DNA from: Porites lobata
Lineage: Eukaryota; Cnidaria; Anthozoa; Scleractinia; Poritidae
Direction of reading: 5' to 3'
DNA length: 64,000 nucleotides
Assembly (NCBI GenBank): GCA_942486035.1
Contig: CALNXK010000033.1
Coordinates: 3,563,001 to 3,627,000 of the forward strand
Numbering within the stretch: position 1 is the first letter of the stretch; every line of letters starts with the position of its first letter. The notes beneath the pieces are model-generated. The model made no database searches, was not told the DNA's origin, and saw only the letters and a list, made by a program, of their open reading frames with translations. Below are positions 12,801 to 24,800 of this stretch, piece after piece. The position numbers and the translations under genes were made by a program.

Positions 12801-15800
12801 CAAAAACCCTGGCCGACCCTGATAATCACATCATCCAACTATTGTCCGCAGACTAAAAGAGCCTCCTTTACACAGCATAATAAACAATACTCCACAAAAA
12901 TAGGGTTTCAACATGTGTCAAAAGTTGGAACCACAAGGCATGCCTTCAAACTCTGGGTGTGTGAAGGGGATTGGACAAACTTCCGTTTATACTCAAGAGG
13001 CTGACGTCACAACAAACGGAAACGGCGGCGCGCGCTGACTGTTATGTAAAAGTCAGTGAACGTGGCCTTAGTAAAATAAAACTAACTGTCTTTACCTCTA
13101 TCACACATTTTAAATCAGCCACGTAAGTTCTTTCCGTTTGTAACAGCTCATTCATGATAAACCTGGCATAAAGAGACACAGGAAATCAATGAGTCATCTT
13201 TTATTAGCACGACATAATGTTTAAGCTAAACAAGTAATTAGGTTTATATCAACTAAATTGTTTTCTTTGACAAGTTAGTGCATCTATCTTTTCGCCTTTG
13301 TGTGAATATCAAACAGAAGAATGTGCACGAAAAAAGACCTCTTGATGTAATTTAATTTTTGACAGTACAGATATGAAGTCTCATTAAACAATTGGACATA
13401 AAATGACAAAAACTGTTTCGAGACGATCTTAAAATAGATATTTAACTAATGTAAAATATTATCATCCGTAAAAAGACATTTTAAAAATCGGTGCCAATAT
13501 CTCAGTTTTTCAACACATTTTGCGAACAAAATACCGATAACCACGAAATAAATTTCAAATGGCCGGAAACAAGTCTTTCCGGCTTTTGTTATGGCTTTCT
13601 CGCAATTTCATTATGGCCTCGCGAGCTTTAACTATGAATTTTACAAAGACAACTGTCTCTTATTCGCCGGGTAGTTTTCATAAAAATACCAAATGTCATG
13701 TTTTGACGTTAGCCTTGCAATTGTCATCCTCTGCGCCACGTTATTGCGAAAGGTTTACAAAAATAGATTTGTCGGTTTTATGCATTTTTCTGACAAATCT
13801 GGATGACGCAAAATATTAAATATTACCATGTTTAAAAGAATTAAATTTTCTTATAACCAAGTACGTGCATGTAATGTCTGAAACTAAACTAACTATTTTT
13901 TTCTACTAATACATTTTATTCTCAGGTGAGAAAATTATCAAATAAAAGCCACATTTGTATTCACTTCTGCCGAGAATAAAGCTGCACCTCTCCCTCCCCC
14001 CCTGAGGGTTTGTTTATCGGCTTATCATACTCACTCTTTTCTCTTAGCAGAACGTCTTTTCTCCTCGGTCATCTCATGTATACCGCTGTCTTTTGACGTC
14101 TCCCTAAGCGCAAACGCTTGCTGCTGTTGTTGGTCCTGTGTATGTAGAGACTGCAGGCTCGGCCATTCCACTTCGTCCTGCGAATCAATACAAAGCAGCG
14201 AGGAAAACAAAGTAAGCGTGCTGTAACGGTATTTGTTGTCGAACTCTTCTTCCGAACTGTAGTAAGCATCCTCGAAGAAAGTATCGTCGAAATCATCCGC
14301 CATTTGCTCGATCATCGCGCTTCAACTATACCGTAAATTGTCTCAGTTTAACTCTTTCGCGACGTACACAGCGTTTGTTATAGCGGAAAAGAATTTGCTG
14401 TCAAATTTTTCGTCGCGAAAATCCACATTCTGGAAGGTAGCGTCTCTGATAATAGATCTTCTCTACCAAACGTAGTGGCGGCCACTTTAGAAATCCAGAC
14501 AGTCTTCTTTGTTGAAACACTCCCACAATTAGCTCTCAATTCTCACACGCTTATTAGCGGGCACATTTCCATTGAATAGCTGAACTGTAGTCTCAGGTTT
14601 CTTTCTATTCACACTATTTCAATCTGTCGCTTTTAGAAACTAAACGAATCCAATTTCCGCTGTCAAAATCCGGCGATTCGATTCGCCGTGAACTCTCCTC
14701 CCTTTTTGAACACAAAAATGCGCCAAAAAATCCCACGATCTTGAAGACAATCTGATCTCCAGTTGAGAAGCTTTAAAGTAAAGCTGCTTAAATGAAAAAA
14801 CGATTCACTCTTGTGAGCAAAGACGATCGGCAATATGGCGTCAAAGCCAAACGAACTAGCTCCCTCAGTGGCGCGTCAAAAAGCGAGAAACTACAAACAC
14901 AAAGCACCAAGACTCGGATATGAATTAGTAATGCAATGACCGGTGGTGCTTTCTGATTTACGAATTCAACCGCGAGGGGAGACTATGGAAAGCCAAATAC
15001 AAAAACCGGAAAAGAGACACACGCCGACCGGCTTAATAAAACATGTTACCTGCGAAAAGAATTCTACTCGGAAACAAAGAAAAAATGCGGTCAGATAAAT
15101 TCCGAGTCATTTACGAAAACGAGCTCTTAAATCTTATAAGTAAATTTAACTTAGTCGTATCGAAATAACCATACCGGTAAACCGACAATTTTTGGTCTAA
15201 CACTCTTTGATGTGCTGTACATTTATATTATATTAATATGTAAATAAATGCAAAATTTAAGAATAATGATTTGGTAATATAACACAGCTTTTTGAAAAAA
15301 CAAATAAAAACTTCGAAATAATATAACTACTGGTATTCCACCAATCTGGTTTCTGGGTGTTGCTGGACTTGACGTTAGCACGTCTTTTTCTTTTATAAAG
15401 TTTCAAAACGTGTTCCCTTTGTTATGTAAAATTTATGGGATAAGTAATATTAGGCTGCCTTCAATATATGTAAGACAGAGGATTGGTGATGGATGCGATG
15501 AAACGAGGCTTAAAGAGGAAACATAAACTTTTAAATATATTGCTTTAAAATGCGACTGCAACGCTATCTTCCATTCAAATCGTCTTTGTCGAAAGTTTTC
15601 ATTGTTATTCTCGTCTTTGTATTTTAAACCCTAAATGTATCTTTTCATGTTAATCGTGGGTTTTATTTTAATCCTCGTCAGCAGCTGCTTAGTTCAAATC
15701 TACAAAAGTTCGTTCTTGTAAAATAAGAATGACGAATCAAGTTACTTTCATAAAAGCGTTTGATTTTATTTCTATCAGTCCACCTTGCAATTCTAGAAAT

Positions 15801-18800
15801 TTGGGGAAAAATCCCACAAACTAAACAAATCGACTAAGCCATAATCATTCTTTAATAGTAATTCCAGCAGGAGGGCTTTTTGTGAGGTCGATTTTTTACC
15901 GCAAACTCTTTAAGAATGGCAGCATAAATATGATAAAGCGATAAAACCAAGCTGTCATTTTTAGAATAAAGAAAGTAAATTCATTTATGTACAAATGTGT
16001 TAGTCGTAATGACAACAAACGGCAAATTATCAGCAAACACCAATTAAGTACACATCTTGAAACCTGCTGAATTCGCCGAGTAAACGTGTTTTGGACCAGT
16101 ACATGTACGACATTCAGTTTTGCGTGTTTAGGAGGTAAAATATTGCACTCGTTGTATTGACTTGATTTCCTTTAATTTAACTAGCGTGACTTGTACAATT
16201 TCGATACAAAAAAATGCCCTATGGTGAATTGGAAGAAAGCCGTATCAATCCATGACAATCATGCAATCACGATAAAGAAAGTGAACATCGAAAAGACTTC
16301 TAAACGCATGCTTTACATAAACAGGGTAGAGAAAAGGCGATAACAAGTGTTTCTTGCAAAATACAGCGCTTCCTAAAAATTTCCCCCAAAAAGGCGACCA
16401 TAGCAGCCGCGCCAACTTTTTCGTAACATCGCAACCATTAAACAAACTATTCAAGCGGACTAGAAATATCTTGCTCTTAACAAAAATAGAACTATAGAGG
16501 TAATCAATATGAGGTCACGAGTACCTGACGGTTACAAGTCCAGAGGGGAGGGAACTCCCTCTAATGCCCTATACGGGGAGGCTCCGCCCGGCTTCAGTAT
16601 ATGAAAGGGTAGAGATTACACTAGTTGAGGTATTTAAAAGGGTAGAGAAATCTGTTATTTCGGTCGGTAAAAGGCCCAAAAGGACTAACAGATGCGTTTT
16701 AAGACAGTAAAAAAGTCGAGAGAGAGCCCTGGTTTTTTTTTTAATCACGTATTTGAAAGGGTAAAAAAATCTGTTATTTCGGTCGGTAAAAGGCCCAAAA
16801 GGACTAACAGATGCGTTTCAAGACAGTGAAAAAGTCGAGAGAGAGTCCTGGTTTTTTTTTTAATCATGTATCCATATTTCAAAGACGGTGCATTTGTACA
16901 GTTAAAAGGGATGCAAAGTTCTGAACTCTAGGTTTGTGAAAGGGGTACCATTTGTCAATAAAAGGTATAAAAGGTATCTTTATACTAAACGGGTAGGGTA
17001 GGGTTGTCACTAAGATTTTTCCGTAAATACAACAAAATGGGGAACAAACGGCTAGGGATTTCTTTTGGTTCTATTTTTCTTCTATTTTCCAATAAAAGTA
17101 GCCGGGGACCACTCTCTTAGTAGCCGGGGAAAATCCCCGGCCCCCGGCTCTTAATGACAACCCTGTAAAGGCGTTGGACCACGGGGCGGAACCTCCCCGT
17201 ATAAAACGTTTTTGGGTTTACAATGCAAAGAAAGAATGATGTATATCCTATAACCTATTTACAATGTAAAAAAACCCAAACAACTAGAAAGGTACATACC
17301 TCCTGATCAGTTGCAGTGTAACCAAGCTTGTTCTCCAGTTTATTGCGATATTTTTTCATCCGCCGGGCAAAGTCTTTGTATCTCTTCTCTACGGCTGTGG
17401 CCCATTGTCTAATGCCGTCTCCATGGTAACACGACTTGGCGATCAACGTCTCGGCTTGATGTAACATCGACTTCACTCTCTCACGGATTTGCTGTGTAAG
17501 AAGGAAAAAAACGTTAAAAAAGTACCTCCAGTCGATAAAGCAGAGGCATAAAAAGGTGAACAAAAAAAAAACAACAACACTAAAACAACTTTTCACACAG
17601 TACACCAAAACTTACTGGAAACTTTTTAACCTCGGAAAAGTACCCAGAGACACGTAATCGGGACAGAATATTCACCGTTTATAGAGTGTTTTCACATGAC
17701 GTCACGGCGGCCATATTGGTGTCCCAAAACAATGAAACGGCGGCCATGTTGCTGTCCCAAACCAGTCCTGTGGGAGTTGAACTCTTTTCTTATGTAAACG
17801 CTCTCTTTTGTTCCAATACATTTGCATATATGCTGGCCACGTGAGTGAAAAGACTCTATAAGGGCGAAGAGCCCTGCGCACTTACCAACCAATTCCCAAA
17901 GGCGTTTCATCACTCTGCCTCTGAATGGCCAGAACTTTCTGACCAATCAGAAGTTAGAAAGTGAATTGCTTTTGAAGTAGGTTTAGTAAGTTTCCAGGGA
18001 AATCTCCCCTTCTTGTAAAATTTGTACACAATTATTTTGCCTGTAAATGTCTCGCCACGATTAGCTTTCCTGGGTTTTTCGTGGCGGGGAGCAAAATTAA
18101 TGAAAATGAGCACACATCCACGCGACGTGGGTAGACAAAAAACAAAAACGTTGTGGTTCCCGTTACAGTGACTTGCACAAGTGATAATGAAAACACAATG
18201 AAAATAACAACGAAAATGAACGAAAAAAAGTTGCACACACCAATTCATGTACCTCGGAAGCCTCTTTGAACTCTTGATGTTCATCAAGGAGCTCTTTAGT
18301 TTGAGCGTCCGATTCTCCTTCACCTGTCCGCGAGGACAGATAAAACTCACCATTCTCGTGAATCCAGTCGAGTGCCTGAAATAACATAAGAAAAAGGCTC
18401 ATCCCTGCCTCGTATCCAGATGTCTCTCGTGACGAAAATTTGCGCGCAAAGGAACTGTGGAAAGTCACTTGCGTTTCGCGCACGTCTCTATGCGCAAAAA
18501 GAAAGAAGCGCATGAGATAGACTGTTCACAGACCCTCTATTTTCTCTTGAAAGTCCGTCGAGCTCGGGTGATAAAATATGAACCGCATGGGATTTATTGA
18601 CCGCCATTTTTCTTTCTCGCGCTCCGCGCTCGTTCCCGCGAGCTCGCCGATGTTTTTGAAAAGAACGAAAAGAAAAATAAAACAACGTCTATGTACAGGC
18701 TACGCATGAGGAGGAGCCAGGGTTCATCCAGTATAAAGCGGTGTGATCATTCAAATGAAAGCTACTGAGCAGTACTTTCCTGTGGTACTGTTTATTATGC

Positions 18801-21800
18801 TGTACGAGGTGGTTCTAACTTTCGAGTCTGTGGATGAAATCTTATGGAGCGACCATTTAATTGAGAGCTACTGAGCAGTTCTTTCATGTGGTACTGTTTA
18901 TCTTACCAGACAAAGTCTGGGAATTGCTAGACTAGAGGCCCTTACGTTTGGGTGTGTAGATGAAATTCTGTGAGCAGCATGCTCATTGTGCTAATGTCAC
19001 TATTTTAGTGTAACACCGAAGTATTAGACAAGCCTGTGCGCGAAAGGTTATTAACGTTTGTGTAATCAACAAACCTCCTTCGCACACTGTTCCAGCTCAA
19101 GATACTGTAAACAGTAATCAGCTAATGTTCGTCTCATTCCCCACACGTCCAGCACCACCTGCTCCTGGGCTCTAAGCTGTTCCTGGGCCTCTTTCACTTG
19201 ACACTCCATTCGCTCTGTAGTGACATCCGGTCGCTCGTCGCTTGGAGGAGCGATCGTAGCAAGAAATGCGTCGGCGTTACGCTTCACTTCCTGCAGGGCC
19301 GAAGCAATGGAGTCCTTGTCCTCATCGTAGCTTTGTACAATTGCTTTCATGGCTTCGAGGCGTTTCAGCGGATCTCTTTCGATCAATTTGCTGCATGGGT
19401 CTCCTTCCTCGAGTTTGTATTCCCGAGATAGACGCTCCATAAGTGAGGACGCCTGTTAGAAAGAATATGGCGAAAAGTGTGTTAATAATGACAATAATCA
19501 AAGTTCTCCCAACAAAAGCAAGATATCATCAAAGGAAAAGGAAATGAGAATTGATACAATGATCGCCTAAGAGAAAATGCTTTGATCTTCTATCAAATTC
19601 TCTCAACGAATTGTTTAAGGATATGTATTGAGATCAGTCTGGAGAATTTGTTTGTTGATATTGGGGTTTACTGGCCCTAGAGAAACAGTGCTCTATGGCA
19701 CGTGACACGTTCTCGTCCAATAAAAACTCGATTAATATGGGAGGTACAGAAACGCTATTTCTGCTCTTCGCACGAGCTGCACGTGCCACGCGTTATCTTC
19801 GAAAACAGAAACGTCAACAGCATAAACATTTTCGGATAAAAAACGGGCTGGTTGAATATGTGGATGAAAATATTTGGTATGACCAGTCCTACGAAACCTC
19901 CTAAACAGTACTTTCACAAATACTGTCTATTTGTTTTCCAGCATTTTACAACATGAATTAAAGTAATACATTTTGTTATGAACTTTGATTTTATGCACCA
20001 TTAGGAGTTTATACATTGACGATTTTCGGATTTTTAGCAGTTTTTGGTGAGCTTAACAGGGACCGCACAAATGACCAGCTTTGATTAATTTAGGTTTCTT
20101 GGAAACTGCCCACCCACCCCAACCCTAAGCCAGCATTTTGCCCTAAGTGAGAATTGAGCGTTTATGTTGGCTTAGGGAAGGGGCGTGTGGGCAGTTTCCC
20201 AGAAACCCAAAATTGATCTATCAGCGTATTGAGTGATTCATGTTGTGGTTACCTGTTCAGCAGACTTGAAAAAGCTATAAGAAGCAGTAACTACTTTTCG
20301 TCTTTCCTCTGATTTACTCATCAGCAGCTGCCATCTTCTTCTCATGTTCTCAGAGCAATTCCAGATGGCATCAGGATCAAAGTGGCCATCTTTGATCAGC
20401 TTGTCTGCCCTTTGTTGAACCTCAGAAGCGCTCTGGCACGTTTTCTAGTAACAAAAAAGGCACACTATCAGTTGAAAGCCTTATTTCACTCAAAACAGCA
20501 GTTTTCAGTCGTGTTTGACAAGTACATTCCCCAGTACTATAGCTGAGCTCTGCTATTCTTGGTGACTGGCGGCAAAATTTCGCGCCAATTTCTCAACCAA
20601 TCGATATAACCAGAGCTAATCCAGACTTTGTAGATGCCCTTGCGGTTACACTGAAATTCTACAAACGCACACCACAGAAGCAGTAGTTTATCGTACAAAA
20701 CACCAGATATGTTTCCATCAAGGCAGCAAACGCGAGAAATAGATGGCCAAATAAACATTCACTCGTTCTTACGCGCGGTTTACACACTCGGCATGTTCAG
20801 TTATGATTCATGTACACTTGTGTCCAGGGAGTTAAGAATAGACGCGCTCATTTGTGGGTACGAATCATTTAAGAAGTGACCATTACACCATTACCTCAAT
20901 AGCTCTCTGGAACTCTTCATGTTGCCTCAGGAGTGCTTCAGCTTCGAACAGTGATGTTCCAAGTTCGGTACTGGCGTAAAGCATAGCTTCGCCATTCCGA
21001 ACCCATCCGATAACCTACGAAGAATACCGAATTAGTAATGAGAAACACACCACTGAATTCGCCACTTTAGAAATGTGGAGGGAACTTTCGCAAAGACTTC
21101 TGGGACTGTCAAAAAGGACAAGGGAAAAAATTGACCAATAGCTGACCAGCGCGTCCCCAGTAACCATCCCAGACACAATTGCGGGGAACATTTCAGCATC
21201 AGTTCCCTTATCGTTTCTAAAGTGTTTAGTATTTGATTGCCACAAAAACAGACCCCAGCACGGTCCTGTAGGGAGAATTTTAGCCCCACCGTGACAGACT
21301 GGCGCAAAAATAGACCCCACCACAGCCCTGTGGGGAGAACTTTAACCCCACCGTGACTGATATTATCCCTTTATCCTTGGACCTGACCCTGCTGAGGTCT
21401 CAATAAATGACCAATCATTTAATTCTCACCACTTTGTTATTCCATTGTAACCTTGTCGCCGCAAGGAGAAATTTAATATTGATCATCTCACTCACCTGCT
21501 TAGCATCACTCTCCAACTGCCGCAATAATAAATTTTGCTCCAACTTTATTTTTCTTTCCTCCGCTAGATCCCGAAGATCTCTCCTTTTACGGTGTAAAAC
21601 TTCTAGTAAATTATGAATATGCGTTTGTGCATCTATATTGTCTAACGTCAAAGGATCTTTGACGCGGAGTTCAATCTCAGATTGTTTTAAATAATCTATA
21701 AGTTCTTCTCCTCGACAGAACGTTCTCATGGCGGCATTTTCAATGTCCTTCATTTGTTCCTCATGGTGTGCGAGCGATTGTTTTGCGCGAGGAAGATCCA

Positions 21801-24800
21801 GGGCTAAGACTCCTTTTTCTAAATGCTCCTCGCAAATCTCCAAGCGATCTTTGAGCTGAAACGAAAAAGAAATCATTATTGAACGATGTCACAATGTTTG
21901 TTGATTTTCTTAATCATTATTTATTGTCGGTTTGTTCTTTAGAGAGTACTTGTTTGTTTGTTTGATCGTTGTTTGTTCGTGTATTTTTTTAAAGTTTGAC
22001 GTGGCCTTTGTGACATTTTTGAACGCGGGCGTTGGAAGGGCGGTACACGGATTACTAAACAAAAAATCCATACGTTTTCCAAAGCGTTACATCTTGAGGA
22101 ACATCCCTAAACCGATTAACGTCAAACAAAGATTATATCCGGCGCAGTACATTGAAAAAAAGCGTCGATAGTCGGTACTCAGACGAAACGTTCCATCGAA
22201 ATTACTACAACAACTGAATCGCTCATAAACATGTTACCACAAACTGTAGACTTCCAAAAATTCATCCGGCCAAGTTACGTACACTGTATCTTGCGTCATA
22301 TTCTAACCCTGAAACTTACCGGTAACTCGAAACAGTGGGAGTTTTTACATCTGGTGCATTGCAATTTTTCTAGGGTATTCATTTTGGAGAAAAACAAGTC
22401 CACTGCAGGACATATAAACACGTCACTGACAAATCACGCGAGCATAATCGCCTAGAGCAAATTACAAGCACGCTGCGACAAGTTACGCGGCAAATAATCA
22501 GTGTCTACCAAGGGCTGGAAACTAACGCCGCGTTTACACTGTACTAGATAAACTTTCACGCTAACTCAGAAGTAAAGTGAAGAGTTACTACAGAAAAAGG
22601 ATTAGCCGTTAAATTTCCAGGTTACCAAAGTCGCAAATCAACAAAAATTCCAAAATCTTTTTTTGGAAAAAAAAAAGGATCGCATCATAGGATTTTGTCA
22701 ACAAACCGCGGCAAAAGCTAGAACCACCTTACAAGACTTCATCGTTCTATCTGGAAGTGAAAAACTTATAACCGATCCCCTTATTAGGAACAGAACGGCG
22801 GCCGCGCCCTGAACCGGAACAAAAATAGTGCCCCACATGGAGATAACTGGTATGCTTTCATGTATGAACGAAAGCCCAAACCGGCACGGCTTTCGTGACA
22901 GCACGAATTTTGCGTGCGCATGTACTAATAAACAAGCAGGCGCTTGACAGCCCGCGTGCGGAGCGTTCGAAAAGGGAGGAGAAAGGGGATTTCGGGCGCG
23001 TGAGAGGCGCGAGGAGCGCGAGGGGCGCGCGAGGAAGGAATCTCCTTTCCCTCCCCTGGCAGGCTACCACTTGAAAGAAATGGGAGCAAGAAAGAACAGG
23101 CGCTCGACAAGGTTTGGTTTTAAAGTGTAAGTTATCAGAGGTAAATAACGTGATTTTATGATTGTTCATAGCATCACGCACAAAAAGGGAAAATCTCCAT
23201 ATATCAATTTGTTAAGGGGGTCAGAGGGTCGCACAATTTTAGCCCTGACATATCAGTTGCTCACGGAATTGATTGAAATACCAAAGCAACTGGAATAATC
23301 TCTAAAAATACCAGTGAAAAAAAAAATATAGCGCGATCTAGAAAATCTCAGAACCCAAAGTCGTTCATTCAAACTTGTATGAGCGTGATTTATAACACTC
23401 AGCAATTGCCCTTGATTGCTCGGAAGCTTCTGAAAAAAAAGACCCTTGCTTTGGCAGTTTGTTATTTTAAGCTCGCCTAATGATTAACGAAAATAGGCAA
23501 AAAATAGTTAACACCCTAACCTGGCTGACTTGAAGGTCTCTCATACCTGAGTTCACAAATGAACTCTGGAAGCAAATGCATTTATAGATAAGACAGCGCT
23601 ATAGGGTTATCAGGGTACGACAGACTTGACCAGTAAAATATCTCTATCGACAGCTAAATCGACTTAACCTCCTCTTCTTCTGCATCAATGTTTGGACGTG
23701 TTTCGTCCGTAAACGAAATCCTCTGGTGTTACCATACAAATGAAACCTCTTCAGCAGCACTTCCACGCACTTTGATTTACAGTATTTTGTAACATAAAGT
23801 TCGGATTTGTTATTGAATTTTGACATTAGCCATGACTAAAAAATTGTGGTTGAAGGGAAAAAATAAAAGCCAGTAGTGCAGCTTGTGGCACGAGTGCTCT
23901 TTGCTATTAGATTTCAGATACGTACGTGATTTGATTAGCAAGACACTTGAAAGAAACAGAACTTTACATATATTATTAATAGACGCATACAATCGGAAAT
24001 ACCTTGGATTCAGGAACCACAGGTTTAAACTTTACCGTACAAAGTTTGTCTATTGTTTGCAACTACTCGTTCAAGTACATTAGCTAAGTAAGAACTTTAA
24101 ATGTACTAAGACCACCTACTCTTAGCCGAGACACGGATTTTCTTGAACGCTTATCTACTTTTGTCATCTTACTAATCGGGGTACTTAACCTTTTCAACTT
24201 CACTCTTGTGAAGTACTTCGATCGAAATTTTAATTTTATGAACACATTCTTCGGGTGTCATCGTTCACATGAAAGCTGCTGCATGCCACTGGGCATGTCC
24301 CTTTCCAGGGGCTCAAGATAGCGGAGAGCGTCATGTGGTACTGTTTATTATGTTGTACAAGCTTAAGGTGGTTCTAAGATTTGAATTTTTGGATGAAAAT
24401 AATAATAGTGTCACATTTTGAAAGCTACTGAGCAGTACTTTCCTGTGGTACTGTTTATTATGCTGTACAAGGTGGTTCTACCTTTTGAGTCTGTGGATGG
24501 AATCTTTATTATGGTGGTACCATTCAAATCAAAGCTCCGAAGCCGTAAGTTTCTGTTGTAGACCTTCAAATAGTACTTCATGTAAGCTGCATCAACGATG
24601 CCTACCTGGCTCTTGTTTGTCTAGTTACGAATAAAATACAGAACACAACTACTGCAACTTCCTAATATTTCCTGGGGATTTCTTTGATCTTAGCGGCAAT
24701 GAGCGAGGAGAAACGTCTGCTGTTCGCAGGCTACTTTGAACTTAGAAAACAAATTTAGTGCCAGGTCTCCAAAGCGATAACGCGAAGGCGTTGACGAACA

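Larger units (their letters stand above)
14316..17299 (-). other. Intron between spectrin repeat 9 and the DH1 linker exon
   Basis: It holds the candidate internal promoter (14316-14950) and the inverted-end element at 16567-17205. The stretch 14950-16560 is AT-rich with nothing recognisable. Confidence 0.6.

Noticed and set aside
22858..23181. 107-codon minus-strand ORF
   Set aside because: Lies over the GC-rich gcgcgaggg repeat, with proline/alanine residues dictated by composition.
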